This document shows, piece by piece, positions 1 to 12,113 of a stretch of DNA of 64,000 bases. The stretch is taken from contig OU015497.1 of assembly GCA_907164885.2 (NCBI GenBank), positions 69,715,429 through 69,779,428 of the forward strand, written 5' to 3'. Numbering within the stretch: the first letter of the stretch is position 1; each line of letters starts with the position of its first letter. The position numbers and the translations under genes were made by a program. The stretch comes from Dolomedes plantarius (Eukaryota; Arthropoda; Arachnida; Araneae; Dolomedidae). The notes beneath the pieces were generated by a model, which was not told where the DNA came from, made no database searches, and saw only the letters and a list, made by a program, of their open reading frames with translations.

Positions 1-802
1 TACAATGTTCTAAGGTTGGGATTAAAAATTCAATTTATTCCCGAACTTCAAGTTACCAGTTTCGGAAAGTAAATTAATTTTGTAACGTGGACTTTGGGTA
101 GATGGAAAGAAAACGGTTTGAAAGCTGGGTGTTTAAAGTTTTATAGACAGGGGAAACAAAATTTAGTTTCAACAAGTAAAATCCATTTGCTCAAAATCTA
201 AAACAAAACATTTTGCATTGGGATCAATCCTATCCAGCGACCGGGAATGTAGCCAATGAGTGAATTATTTATTATCAAACGCATCACGAGTCAGTCAATT
301 TTTTCCAATACCTGAATCCCGCTGCTGTCACAACTAAACTGTCAAAATGTAGTATTTTGGAAATGCCTTAAACTTTAACTGAAATGAAATTCATTTTAAG
401 ATCAAGTTGTTATTATTATATCATGAACAAACTTTTATGTGATATTTAATTATTTACCTCTTGAGTGGGCATATTCAGTATGTTTGTTGTTCGGAAAATT
501 ATTCCTCCCCGAATTACACTCTCCCTAATAATTGTTAAATAATTAACTGATATTCAGTTAATAATAATAAATATTTAGTACATTAATATTAAATAATGTA
601 TCAAAGGAAAATGCGTTTAATTAGAGCTACTGTTGGCTTACTATTAAGGGACATCTTTGCCAGAAATAGTTCTTCAAACAGACAGATTAACAGCCATGTT
701 AATATGAACTTTTTTAATATCATTGACATCGTATATTCCTGCTTTCTGTTCCGCGAATTTGTACAGAGAGCCTTCAGGAATTAGTTTTAATGTTTTCTCG
801 GT
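1..802. other. AT-rich sequence without recognised genes
   Basis: I see no gene here. The one longer open stretch (596-784) has no recognisable domain and AT-driven composition. Nothing repeated elsewhere in the window was noticed. Confidence 0.5.
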
Positions 803-1215
803 ACAGCTGTGTCAGACGCACCTCCCTGCCAAGTTTGGCGATTTTGTGTATGATGTGGTAACCATGTGATTATGGCGAGATTTTGTTTTTTACGGATTTA
901 GTCGTGTGCGGTTGTGGCAGTAATTAGATTGAGAGTTTAAATTTAATAATAAATAATGAGATTTATAATTTTGATTGATTTAAAAAAAATTTTAACATTA
1001 ACGCAGACTTGAGAATTTTATTTTCTTGCTTGCATATAAAATGCGTGCACAGTTTGCATATTAAATGCAAAATGAATATTTATTCACATATTTATATTTC
1101 GTTTGCATATAAACATTATGCATTTGCATATAACTTTTCGCAAACGAAGGTGCGTTGGAGCAAAAAACTTTTAGCGCCAACTGTTCGCCAACGGATGTGC
1201 GTCTGACAAAGCTGT
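803..1215. mobile_element. Small inverted-repeat element (MITE-like)
   Basis: The left end (803-821, ACAGCTGTGTCAGACGCAC) matches the reverse complement of the right end (1197-1215) with one mismatch, and weaker similarity continues inwards on both sides (TTGGCG motifs near 836 and 1168). This gives a ~413-bp element with no coding capacity. Its core contains several copies of a TGCATAT/ATTTGCAT motif (about 1031-1133). I could not find a clear target-site duplication, so the family (hAT-, Tc1- or other MITE) is unknown. Confidence 0.5.
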
Positions 1216-2694
1216 TCCGTTTCCTCAATAGCCTATCATAATTAAGAATAACCGTACGGCATGTTTTTTAAATTGTCTATAAACCAATTTCAGAGATCAC
1301 ATGACTGTGACGATCATAATAGGATTTGCAGTTCTCAAGCATCTTAGAATCGTTGCTGATCATTATTGCAATGCCGACAAGCATTTTACTATCCATCTTG
1401 GTCGGATAGAAAATTATTACGGTCGCTTGGATAATCAGATAGCTTTCAGCAACCAACTTTGTTAACCAAGTTCGTTCAGAATGACCCTCCTCTCCATCGC
1501 TACAACATGTATTGTATAATTCACTTATTCTATTTTATGCGCAATATCATTGTGCCAGACAGTTTCTCCTAACCTGTTTTACGTTCAGTTCTATTCATTG
1601 TTGCCTCAAATGCTCACTTAATTTACATAATAGAACCTCTAAAAGTTTTAATACAAAATTTTGAAGTTAGGTCCGTTTGTCCAAGCAACAACTTATGGGA
1701 CTTTGTTAAATTTTAATATGCCATTACGGACTACATCTATTGCTTATATTTCTACGAAGTATCATTGTTCCTGACAGCTTCACTCAACGTGTTTTACCAT
1801 AAGTTGTATTCATTGCTACATCTAACGATACCCTTACATACAGTATATAGATTCAAAGAGCTTAAATGCGAAAATTTTAAGCTTAGACAAGTTTGTCCAA
1901 GCACCTATTTTTGTCTCTTCGTCCACTTTTAATATGCCATCACCAGTTATATATTTGTCTTTTTCTTACTCATCAGCAAACACATTATTGATACAACTAG
2001 AACCTAAAGTACACAATAACAGTAAAACAACACTCGAACACTAAGTACACGAAAGCAGTAAAAATGTGCTTATTCAGAGTTCTTGCTTTACTACTATCAT
2101 GTAGTTTATGTACATTTTACTGGTTTTCTGGGATGTACTGTGTATATAAGATAGTTCAAATAAAATTTGCGCAACTTTTTTTAGCAAGTGAAGCATTTGC
2201 GTTCAACATACATTGAAGAGGACATTAATAAGTTAATCTATTTTAATAATAGTTGATTTGCTTAAGGCTTCCAAGAAACGGTTGAATAATTTATGTTAAT
2301 GTAATTTTGCGTTATGAAATCATCGATTAATACAATTTGTTATATTTTATTTTTCAAAGGAACTTTGTCAGAGGAATTTAAACTTACTGTCGTGATAGAA
2401 AATCTGATATTTACTCAGTATTAAAGTAGAACATTCTTAATACGATGTCAAATAGAATTCATAATTTATATCCAACAAAATATTAATTTAATGGGTTGTG
2501 TATAACTGACACATAGAAATTAAACAAGATCAAACTTTCCTCATTTTTAAAAATATGATTCTAGAATACACGCTTTTTTAATTTAAGAGAATTGCTTATA
2601 TTTTCCTAGACATTTATATCGTGGAAAGCATAAAAGAAAACTGAAAAAGAGAAATTTACGGTAAAAATTTGATTCAGAGTATTTTTATTACAAA
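1216..2694. other. AT-rich intergenic sequence
   Basis: No open frame of note and no recognised repeat. Two loosely similar blocks near 1550-1700 and 1770-1930 share phrases such as TTTAATATGCCAT and GTTTGTCCAAGCA, suggesting an old, diverged tandem duplication of about 220 bp. Confidence 0.4.
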
Positions 2695-5600
2695 TTGACT
2701 ATCTGAACTTTAGGGGTCACACGATGGCTAGGCACTAGTATTCGGTACTAGAGTGATATTACTGGAGTGATATTCTAGGGTGATTTTTAGACTTTTTAGA
2801 AATTTTTGGTTTCAAGGATATTGTCTAGTTTTGCTAGATAGTCTGGGATTAGTTAGTAACTAGAGAGATATCAGTCCCACTCGATTCGAGTCCCATTGTT
2901 ATCACGAATGTTCGTAGCCGTTTGGAATCGGCTTGAAGCAGTAGGTCCCGGTCCAGTTAGTCCTGGTGTAGCAAAAAATGACAGTACCGCTCACAACCAG
3001 TCAACAGTTCTGAACAATACAATATAGATTTCGTATTACATATTGTTGCAGTACATATTATAATATGTATAAACGTCAAAATTTGACAACACTTTATTAT
3101 GTATTGATAACCCTTAGTTGTGATTTTAACACTAACCTATATTTTGTTACAAATTTATGCAAAACTTATTCAGTGAGATTAATATTCAAATTATATGAAT
3201 TGCGCTTATTATATACGTTCATTATGTCGTGGGGTACGACATATAAAAAAAAAAGAAAATAGAAAAGGTGCAGAAAAACCAATTAACAAACGGGACGGAA
3301 AATGGAATAGTAAAATGACGCCAGACGATACGAGAAGAATGTCGTGGGGATACCATATGTTAGGAGTTCAAAAAGGGCAGACAACCCAATTAAAGCGGCC
3401 AGTCGGCGATGCTATGAGAAAATTGGAATGGCAATTGATCAGACAAAAGAACCGGATGAAGAGAAGAAATTGAAAGGAAACAATTAAGAGTCGAAACAGC
3501 GAAGGAAGACGTTGAGATGAAAAGGGAATTGTTGACAAAGAGAAGAGGACCCCACACATAGGAGATGTTCTGGGAAAACACATTTCCTAGAAAAATAGGA
3601 ATGAGTCAAGGACGGGATTGTTCGAGTATAAAACGCCCCCCACTCTAAATGGTGGAAGGAATGATTAGGGGAGGAACAAGTTAACGAATCAAAATGGAAG
3701 TATAAAGAAAAAGGTTGAACATGAGAGACGAATAAAAATGTAAAAGTCGGGGCGTTGAGAAGATAATAAAAAATAGAGAGAGTGAGAAAAAAAGAGGGAT
3801 ATCAGATTGATGGTGACTCTGAGAGTTGGCACCCAAAATAGAGAGTGGTAGCCTCGTAAGCGAGAAGGCAAAAGAATATATATGGGAGATTGCGCCCCGA
3901 CGTAGCGCATCGCTGTAAGCCGGCAACTCAACGATGAAAGGAGCATCAATGAGCAGCGGAACCGACATAGATTGCCTGAACCCCGCATGCTAGCATAGAG
4001 AATCCTCGGAGCCGATATAGATTGCCTGAACCCCGCAAGCTAGCATAGAGAATCCTCGGAGCCGACATAGATTGCCTGAACCCCGCAAGCTAGCATAGAG
4101 AATCCTCGGAGCCGACATAGATTGCCTGAACCCCGCAAGCTAGCATAGAGAATCCTCGGAGCCGAGATAGATTGCCTGAACCCCTGCAAGCTACCTATGA
4201 GATGATAAGAGGTGAGACTCGTAACCACGACGGAGTGCCTAACCCCCACCAGCAACGAATGGAGAACTGATCCGGACGTTAAAGTCTGCCTATTCCTACG
4301 TTATTGAGCGAGTCCGAATAGAGACCCCAATAGATTCACCTGAATATGCCAGCCAAAGTCCACTTCTGCAGTCTGCAAAAATGGAGGTAACCTTTTATTA
4401 ACTATTGCCAAATTTCACGAGTTACCCGAGTCTTATATGATAGGCGGAAATTAAGGAATATTATAGATATATTGCGTACCGAAATGATATTAATTTAAAT
4501 AAATGAAATAATATAGGCAAATAATACATTGATATAATGAGAATGTCTGTAAGTTCAAATTAATAAGAATATAATTGAATGTATACTAATATTTGTATTG
4601 TGTGAATAAATTAATGTATTGTTTAAAATCAGAGTAATGGTATCATTGCCTACCACTATAACCAATCACGACCCACCCAAAGAAAGTCTACGACACATTA
4701 CATGATATAAGCCTAGAAAATCTGAGAAGTAAATACTTTTGTTACATTTCGTATACTTGTTGAATATTATTAAAGGCAGGGAAGGAAGAAAAGTAAATGT
4801 ATTCCGAGCAATTTTTTTATAGTTTTATTATTACAATTTATTTGTGTCCCCTTAAATCAATGGCCAGCAGTCTTGCGGTGTGAGTTAGAAAGACCGTCAG
4901 CATTCGATGTTGACCACTACTGGTCTGGTGTCTAAAAGACGCTGTCAAACAGGTAATTCATATTCTTGCGAATGTATAGAAATGGCAAGTGCCCCCGAAA
5001 ACGAAAAACAAACACACACAAACACACTTTTTGGGGGTAATACATAACCTAATAGTATAGTCAAAAATCTGATTAGACTTTATTACCTCTCTTTATCACT
5101 TATTGAAAACACTTATTTCTAATTTTATAGAATATAGGTAGATAAACACTTCCTGCAGAGGCAATTTATATAATTTGAATATTTATCTCACTGAATAAGT
5201 TTTGCATGAATTTGTAACAAAATATAGGTTAATATAGGAAGTCTCCTTTTTCCTGTATTTTATAAAATCACAACTAAGTGTTATCAATCGATAATAGTCT
5301 TGTTAAATTCTGACGTTTCTACATATTATAATATGTAGTGCAACAATATGTAATATCTGTATTGTATTGTTCTCTATTGTATTGATCTATATTGTATTGT
5401 TCAGAACTGTTGACTGGTTGTGAGCGGTACTGTCATTTTTTGCTACACCAGGGCTAACTGGACCGGGTCCTACTGCGTCAAGCCGATTCCAAACGGCTAC
5501 GAACATTCGTGATAACAGTGGGACTCGAAACGAGTGGGACTGATATCTCTCTAGGTACTAACTAATCCCAGACTGTCTAGCATGACTAGACAAACGCCAT

Positions 5601-5719
5601 GAAACCAAAAATTTCCAAAAAGTCTAAAAATCACCCTAGAATATCACTCCAGTAATATCCCTCTAGTACCGAATAGTAGTGTCTAGCCATCGTCTGACCC
5701 CTAAAGTTCAGACAGTCAA
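2695..5719. mobile_element. 3-kb element with long inverted arms
   Basis: Bases 2695-3203 read as the inverted complement of 5161-5719. The ends TTGACTATCTGAACTTTAGG and the complement of CCTAAAGTTCAGACAGTCAA differ at one base. The right arm has short insertions that the left lacks. The ~1.95-kb core holds the unrecognised frame 3195-3473 and a 50-bp tandem array. Arm sequence (for example 5441-5580) is also related to the tRNA-like element at 45605-45790, so each arm may itself be SINE-derived. No target duplication was evident. It is either a fold-back DNA transposon or a composite made by insertion of two SINE copies in opposite orientation. No transposase is visible. Confidence 0.6.
3961..4200. 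repeat. Five 50-bp tandem repeats
   Basis: The phrase ATTGCCTGAACCCCGC starts at 3971, 4021, 4071 and 4121, and as a slightly changed copy at 4171, so the period is exactly 50 bp. The middle units are almost identical, which implies recent amplification. The array is GC-richer than its surroundings and lies in the core of the inverted-arm element. Confidence 0.85.
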
Positions 5720-7124
5720 CTAGAAAAACACTTCCTGCAGAAGCCTTTTCAATGGATTTTTTACTATCTTATATTTTCTATGGGTATCTCATGCAATGAA
5801 GTTATTCAATATTTACAATTAATGTAATTTGAATATTATTGTAATTAAATATAATTTTCATGAATTTGTAACAAAATACTGGCTTCTGTGGGAAGTTTAT
5901 ATTTGGTTACAAATTCATGTGTCTTATTTAATTATGTCAATTTTCAAATTATATTAATTTCGCTTATTACATAACTGCATTTCATGAGATATGCTTAGGA
6001 AATATGAGGAAGTCAAGAATAGTTTTATTACATTCCCGTATGCTCACTGCATATTAATAAAGCCAGGGGGAGGAAACAAAGTAAATGAATCCCGAATATA
6101 TTCGGCCGACACCATCAACCGGAATGCGGGGATAGTTCATTTGTGGCAAGCAAAAGGAAAATCTGATAAATGGAGAGGGATCAGGCCGGTTTAACCCAGC
6201 ATTATCATTACACGTGTTGTCGTCAACTTCATGCGTCCTGTGCAGTAACAATAACGACGTAAAGGTGAGAGCTACAATCATTCACAGCGATGAATGATGG
6301 TTGTAGTAAAACGTGACGTGACTCGATATTGAGAAAATTAATATCACAGTTTCACAGTGTGGAAAACGATCAGGCTCGCTTTTAATGATCGTATAATCAC
6401 GGGGTGACTTAATATAGACACGCGAGAGCGATAAACAGAAATAAATGCGATAAATTGGTTCTCGGAAAAGTCATGAGAAAGTTTCTTTTATTGAAGGAGA
6501 TCTCGTGAATAGTTAGGAAATAAATTATTTTTTAAAATTATCTGAAATTAGTAAGGAAGGAAATTGAAGAAAACACAATTGTAAGACTAATTATATAATA
6601 TAAAATAATTATAATATAATTATAATTATATTATTATATAATAATATAATATTTATAATTATCATATTGTATGATATAATTAAGTAAGATTTACAATAAT
6701 ATTCAAATTATATTAATTTTTCATATTGAATAAATTCATATGCCTAAAGTTATGATATAGTAAAGTATCTATAAAAAAGTCTTCTGTAGGAAATAATATT
6801 CAAATACAATACAATACAAATACAACATAAATAATTATTGGAGAAAATCCAAATCACGTGAGCCTAAAAATCACATTATGTATTATATGACGTGAAATAC
6901 TCCCTCGTTTCACCGCGGTTCTTTTTCTACATGGCATGGGGAGATATGGGGTAGTGCAAAAATGAGTCGTCACAGTACAACACGAACATAAATTTATTTA
7001 CAGCTTTGTACACTTTCACATTTAACATAAAAATTACAGAAAACACTGAGCACGAGGTTGGCAAGCCTGCAGCATTTTACCAGTCCCCTGCTCTTACTTC
7101 TACACTCGACTTAGTTACAAACTA
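5720..7124. other. AT-rich spacer with small palindromes
   Basis: No gene was recognised. Bases 5860-5925 form an imperfect palindrome (CATGAATTTGTAAC ... GTTACAAATTCATG), and its neighbourhood resembles the inner arms of the preceding element (compare 3145-3205), so it may be a fragment of the same family. Bases 6590-6720 are almost pure A/T with many short palindromes. Confidence 0.4.
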
Positions 7125-8418
7125 CACTGCTGGCCACCCAAATTGCAACACCAAGATATACAGGAGATATCACAACAAAATTTATTTTGTAGATAACATG
7201 TTGACCAAGTATCAAATGATTAAATTTATAGACTTCTGCGAAGTGTGGTTCCTGCGAAAATCAGTAGCCAGAGTAGCCGCCATTGTTGGAGATCACCGCT
7301 GCCACACGCCTCGGCATTGATTCAAAGAGACTTTGGATGAGTTCTTGGGGTACAGCAGACCAAGCAGCTTCCACACGTTGCCAAAGTTGATCTGCTGTGG
7401 CAGCTGGGGATGGAATCTGGGTCAATCGTAGAGCAACCATGGACCACATGTTTTCTATCGGCGAAAGATCCGGCTCCAACACCTCGGAGACAACTAGCTC
7501 CAACACCTCGGAGATGTAGCGCTGGCTGTTTAAAGTACCGGCAATGCGTACTAGAGGTGTGCGAAAGTGATATCCAATACCGCCCCATACCATAATACCC
7601 GGTGCAGGACAAGTGTGGCGGTGCATAACGCAGCTGTTCAGCATCCCCTCTTCACGGTGTCTCCAGACTCGAATGCGAACATCGTCGTGTTGCAGACAGA
7701 AGCGTGACTCGTCAGTAAAGACAATTTCATTCCATTCTGCCGTCCACATCCTTCTGTCATCGCACCATTGGCGGCGGAGACGTCTGTGGTTCTGCGTCAA
7801 GGGTAGACAAAGCAATGGACGTCTTGCGGACAGACCACTCTGCTGTAAACGGCGTCGAATGGTACGCGCAGACACTGGATGATGCGTTACAGACTGCATG
7901 TGCTGTGCTATGGTTCGTGATGTGACTGAGCGATCCGTCACTGCCATGCGCACAATTTGCCTGTCATCACGTGAAGCGGTGCGCTGAGGTGGATGCGATC
8001 GAACACGCCGGTCCGTTGTATCCTCCTGCATCCAACGATCACATATCCGCATTACAGTTGTTTGGTTTCGTCCAACACGACTACCGATTTCCCTGAAAGA
8101 TAATCCACAATCTCGGTAGGCCACTATCCTTCCTCTGTCGAACTCGGATACTTGATCAAAAGATGATCGCTGTTTTCGACAAGACATAATTGATCGTTTT
8201 TTTTAAAACCACAAGAAAAATACAATTGCCGAACTTGAAAATCGTCGAAATCCCCAAGCCTTAAATAGCGCTTTGAAGTGGCGCCACAGGCGCGCGTGAT
8301 GTGCATCTGCGCTGAAATTCTAATCATTTGCATATCTCACCTCCGCTAATGCATGTTGTAAATTTCATGTTATTTGCATGTTTCCTTCAGGGTGTTGCAT
8401 TTACAGTGGCCAGCAGTG
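7125..8418 (-). mobile_element. Tc1-like DNA transposon, 1294 bp
   Basis: The ends CACTGCTGGCCAC (7125) and its complement GTGGCCAGCAGTG (ending 8418) are flanked by TA on both sides (7123-7124 and 8419-8420), the normal target duplication of Tc1/mariner elements. A single transposase frame lies on the minus strand. Beyond the first ~13 bp the terminal repeats are only partly conserved. Confidence 0.9.
7261..8187 (-). CDS. Tc1-like transposase, internally deleted
   Basis: This 308-residue frame encodes a Tc1-family transposase, a cut-and-paste enzyme that binds the terminal repeats and inserts at TA. The N-terminal third is a paired-type helix-turn-helix region (FREIGSRVGRNQTTVMRICDRW at about residues 31-52, written here only as a location guide). 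The first catalytic Asp is D159 in FTDES, followed by the MVWGGIGY block near 199-206, and the last acidic residue is E245 in SPIENMW. The second Asp, normally within a QQDNARPH-like motif, is missing: the frame passes from RYISEVLE straight to PDLSPIEN, about 45 residues short. The frame is otherwise open, so the protein could be made and might still bind DNA, but it should be catalytically dead. Confidence 0.85.
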   Translation of the reverse strand: MSCRKQRSSFDQVSEFDRGRIVAYRDCGLSFREIGSRVGRNQTTVMRICDRWMQEDTTDRRVRSHPPQRTASRDDRQIVRMAVTDRSVTSRTIAQHMQSVTHHPVSARTIRRRLQQSGLSARRPLLCLPLTQNHRRLRRQWCDDRRMWTAEWNEIVFTDESRFCLQHDDVRIRVWRHREEGMLNSCVMHRHTCPAPGIMVWGGIGYHFRTPLVRIAGTLNSQRYISEVLELVVSEVLEPDLSPIENMWSMVALRLTQIPSPAATADQLWQRVEAAWSAVPQELIQSLFESMPRRVAAVISNNGGYSGY

Positions 8419-8420
8419 TA

Positions 8421-9340
8421 ATTAATTCACCGGACGTGAGACGAGCCTCCAATATCTCGCCAGACCTCCTAACGCTACCAGAGACGCTTTCTCTCTGTCT
8501 CTATTCTAATTAAAGAATAATCAACTGACCAAAGGTGAGACGAGCCTGTATATATCTCGCCAGACCTCTGATCCCTACCAGAAACGCTCTCTCTCCTTGT
8601 CTCGCTGACTGACTGCCCGATGATCCCCACCAACCCCTTGGATATTTCCGGCCACACAGCCAATCCTCTGATTGGTGAGAGGGGGGGGGGGCACGGGATA
8701 CAAGACTTTCGCTTAAACCTGTGATCCTTGTCAAACAGTACACTACAGTATTTAATACATTTTTTTAAACCTTAACATTTTCAACATTAGTAAAATTAAA
8801 TTCCTGACGAAATATTTTACCTCTTACATGACTAAACTTCAACATATAGAAGAGATTTTAAAAAATTGTATTAGTAGAAAAAAAGTTTATACAAATCAAC
8901 CTTAAACGTCAGTTTTGCTAGAAATCTATACTTAGTTATGCTTAATTAATATTGTATAATTGTAAAGGTGTTATGTGCTTGCATAACTGTAAAGTTTGAA
9001 TGAAGTTAGAAGCATTTTTTGAACCATGTTATCGGCAAATAGCTAATAAAAAACAAAATATATGTGTTCCGCACAAGTAAAAATTTCAAATTCAAAATCC
9101 CCCGACGTTATTAAATTAGTTTCAACTTATTTGTGTCAATATATTCTCAGTAAGTGCGGAGAAGAAAAAATTGAACGAGAAAGAACGGAAGTGTGAATTA
9201 ATTGGTACTCAAATCTTTATTATTTGTGAATATGGTAGAAAATTTAACATGAAGTGTCTGTCAAATTTTGCTTCACTAGAATGAAATATGCTAATGACAG
9301 GCATAAACATGAACATCGCTGCACGTAGTAATTCGATCTG
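8421..9340. other. Spacer with a short duplicated GC-rich segment
   Basis: Bases 8435-8505 and 8534-8610 are related (GTGAGACGAGCCT ... CTCGCCAGACCTC ... CTACCAGA), giving a diverged duplication with a period of ~99 bp. The style suggests a fragment of an LTR or leader of a retrotransposon, but no partner was found. A run of eleven G residues lies near 8680. The rest is AT-rich with no gene. Confidence 0.4.
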
Positions 9341-9700
9341 GAATTCCTGTGTGTGGTGGAGTTACTGAATGCATGTAATATTTGGTGCTGTTAAAAAAAA
9401 TAATAACTTTAAAAAAACTACTAGTATGTAAAAACTAGTATTGTAAAACTATGTAAAATCAACTTCTTGTCAAAAATTAATATATTTTATTTATGGCATT
9501 GAAAATATTAAAACGAACAGGGATTACTGTGTGCGGGGTAGATAGGAAATGCATGTAGTATTTGGTGCTGGAAAAAAAATAAAATAAAAGGCTACTAGTA
9601 TGTAAAATCTACTATTGTAAAACTACTATGTAATATCTACTACTTATAAATTAAAAAATATTACATTTTAGTTATTGCATTAAAAAATATTAAAATAGTT
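9341..9700. repeat. Diverged 180-bp tandem duplication
   Basis: ATGCATGTAATATTTGGTGCTG at 9369 recurs with one change at 9549, and the following phrases (ACTACTAGTATGTAAAA, ATTGTAAAACTA) recur in the same order. Many substitutions separate the two units, so the duplication is old. No coding content. Confidence 0.65.
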
Positions 9701-11753
9701 CATTTAAAGAATTTCGAGTTGACTTAAATTGCAAAGCTAAGTATTTTTGTAAATGGCATAACTTTATTTTTTAAATAAACGTTTTTCAAAAAAGGAAATT
9801 TAAGAGCAGAAAAAAATATCACTTCTTTAATATTAAGTTATGAGTTCATAGTTTCGAATAGTATTCATAAAAATATTATTGTTAAACTACAGTGATGGAA
9901 ATGTATCCAACTGTACAGTGTTAACGTTTTGTGGTGAAAAAGGAAACACAAATGGTTTCTTATAGACTCGGTTTGCAAAACTCAAAATATAGTCGTAGAA
10001 TTCAATCTTTACCTAAATGCAATTTTACGTATTAAATAACTGGACCGTGCAATCGCCATTAGACTTTTGCGTCGTTTCAGTCTAAAACTGAGCAGACGTT
10101 GCATATAGAAGTTACGGTGTTAAAGACCAATGCCAGCGTAATATTTCCCCTCCAGAATTATAAAGAATTTATTGGGATTTAAAACATTAATTTCATTGTA
10201 ACTATAAAGTTTGAATGAGATAAGTTATTTTGAAAGTATGAATGACTTATCAGCCATCACAGCCTGAATTATCGAATAATAAAAGGTTGAAACTAAAAAA
10301 TTCGACAGCGGTAACTCACTTAGCATGTGAATTGGCCAAGTGATATCACCGACATGGGATTAAGGTAAAAATTCGCTTTCAGAGGAAATATGAACGATTA
10401 CATACAAAGACAGGATTAAAGATAATTTTTTTCCAGACATCGAATGTTTATCACAGTGAAAGTCTCCATGTGTTTGCCTATTTTCCAGTTTAATCACTGT
10501 ATACTACTGCACTCTCCTATATAAGGATATCTAATCGATTAATAATGTTATTCATTAGGAAGGAACTATAAATATACCCAAAATTACCAGCTTATCGATG
10601 TCGCTGGTTTATCGATTTTAACACTGCTGACATATTTCATAATTTGCAATAATTAAAATAATAAGTTAAATTTAATGGAAAGCTAGTAAATTGAAATCCA
10701 AATTGATAAACTATCTTTTTTTATCGAGTACATTATTGTCCCAAAAATAATGCATGGAGATTATAAAGCTTTAAGAGAAATGTATTATAAAATTATACGA
10801 AGGTATAAGAAAAACACACTAGAAAGCTATAAAATAGGAAAATGGCAATAACAAGATATACGATAATATTTAATAAATCGGCTATGAGATGATGACACTT
10901 GCAATTCTATAACGTACAGTAATGTGATAAATTTTCTTTTAGTCCATCGAACTTAAGTAATGAATTACACTCAATGTGAATATTGCAAATACTTTATAAT
11001 GGCCAAATGGTGAACTTATATATCAATACGATAATCTTCTTAAAAATGATTCTAAATCTGAATTTTTTTTAAAATATAAAATATCCTTGTTGATTCTCAA
11101 GAGGTACGAAATATAAAATCTATTTCAAAATTTCTCTCTAAAACACAATCTCACCAAAAATATATAGCTTCAGCATTACATAACGAACACCGCATTTTAA
11201 ATTCTAGAAACATCCTAATTCCTCTTTTGCCTTAAGAGAACAAATTTATTAAGTTGGGCCAAAATGATGTTACTCCTTCGAGAATAAAGATTCGCGAAAC
11301 GATTTTTAAGAAAGATATCCCACCAATACAGCAGAAAATCAGTCTGAAGGGGAATTAGGGTTTACTCAAATGAATACTTGAACTACTTTGCGATGTAATT
11401 TCTGAAAGCCACTTGATAGTAACTTACAGAAGACTTATTTTCTTTTCTGTGGAAATGGTATTTTTCAGTGAGAATAAAGCATTTTATCGTAGTATTAAAA
11501 TATTATGAGAAATATATCGATATATAATAAATTTTATTTGTTTTAGTTTCGATAAAATGTGATACAAAGAGAAATTCCTTCTATACATTTATGTATTCAG
11601 TATTTTTTGTTTATTTAAAAAGCGTATTTTGTTTATCACTAGAAATATAAGTATTTTTAATGATTTACATCTTTATTGTAAAAGTCACATTTAAATTTCG
11701 ATTGTATCTGGGCTCAAATTTTATATACCTCGTCGTAAATGTACTTTTTATGA
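9701..11753. other. AT-rich intergenic sequence
   Basis: No open frame, RNA gene or repeat could be supported in this stretch. Confidence 0.4.
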
Positions 11754-12102
11754 CCCATTTGGAAAGAGTAGAGGGCCAGTGATCTGAACGTATCTGATCC
11801 GATGCTCGTCGCTGCAAATCCACCACCGTGTACACAAATGGCGGCCGGTGCACGTAAAACCCGTCGTGGCTGCAATGTCCTCCAAGTTCTAAAATTACCT
11901 CTGGAGGTGCTAGGCCAAATGGATCGGTCTCGTCACTTGCGTCGGTTCTAAATTACAGGACCGTCCCTTTAGCCAATTTGGACTCTGACACTTGCGGTGC
12001 TATTAAAAACAGGATCCCTGCCACTATGCCCAATAGTCTTAATCGGACTTAACTGATAAATACTATCGGTCAAGAGGCGTCAGAAACAACAACAATGACA
12101 AC
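11754..12102 (+). mobile_element. tRNA-derived SINE, copy 1
   Basis: The body (GGGCCAGTGATCTGAACG ... through CTCCAAGTTCT, GAGGTGC, GTCTCGTCACTTG to a CAA-rich tail) matches the element at 61626-61983 along its whole length. It is bounded by the direct repeat ACTTTTTATGA at 11743-11753 and 12103-12113, an 11-bp target-site duplication typical of LINE-driven insertion. The head corresponds to the tRNA-like region seen better in the second copy. It is moderately diverged from that copy, so it is an older insertion. Confidence 0.8.
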
Positions 12103-12113
12103 ACTTTTTATGA

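Noticed and set aside
7410..7882. Plus-strand open frames across the Tc1 element
   Set aside because: They lie antisense to the transposase gene and have no domain of their own.
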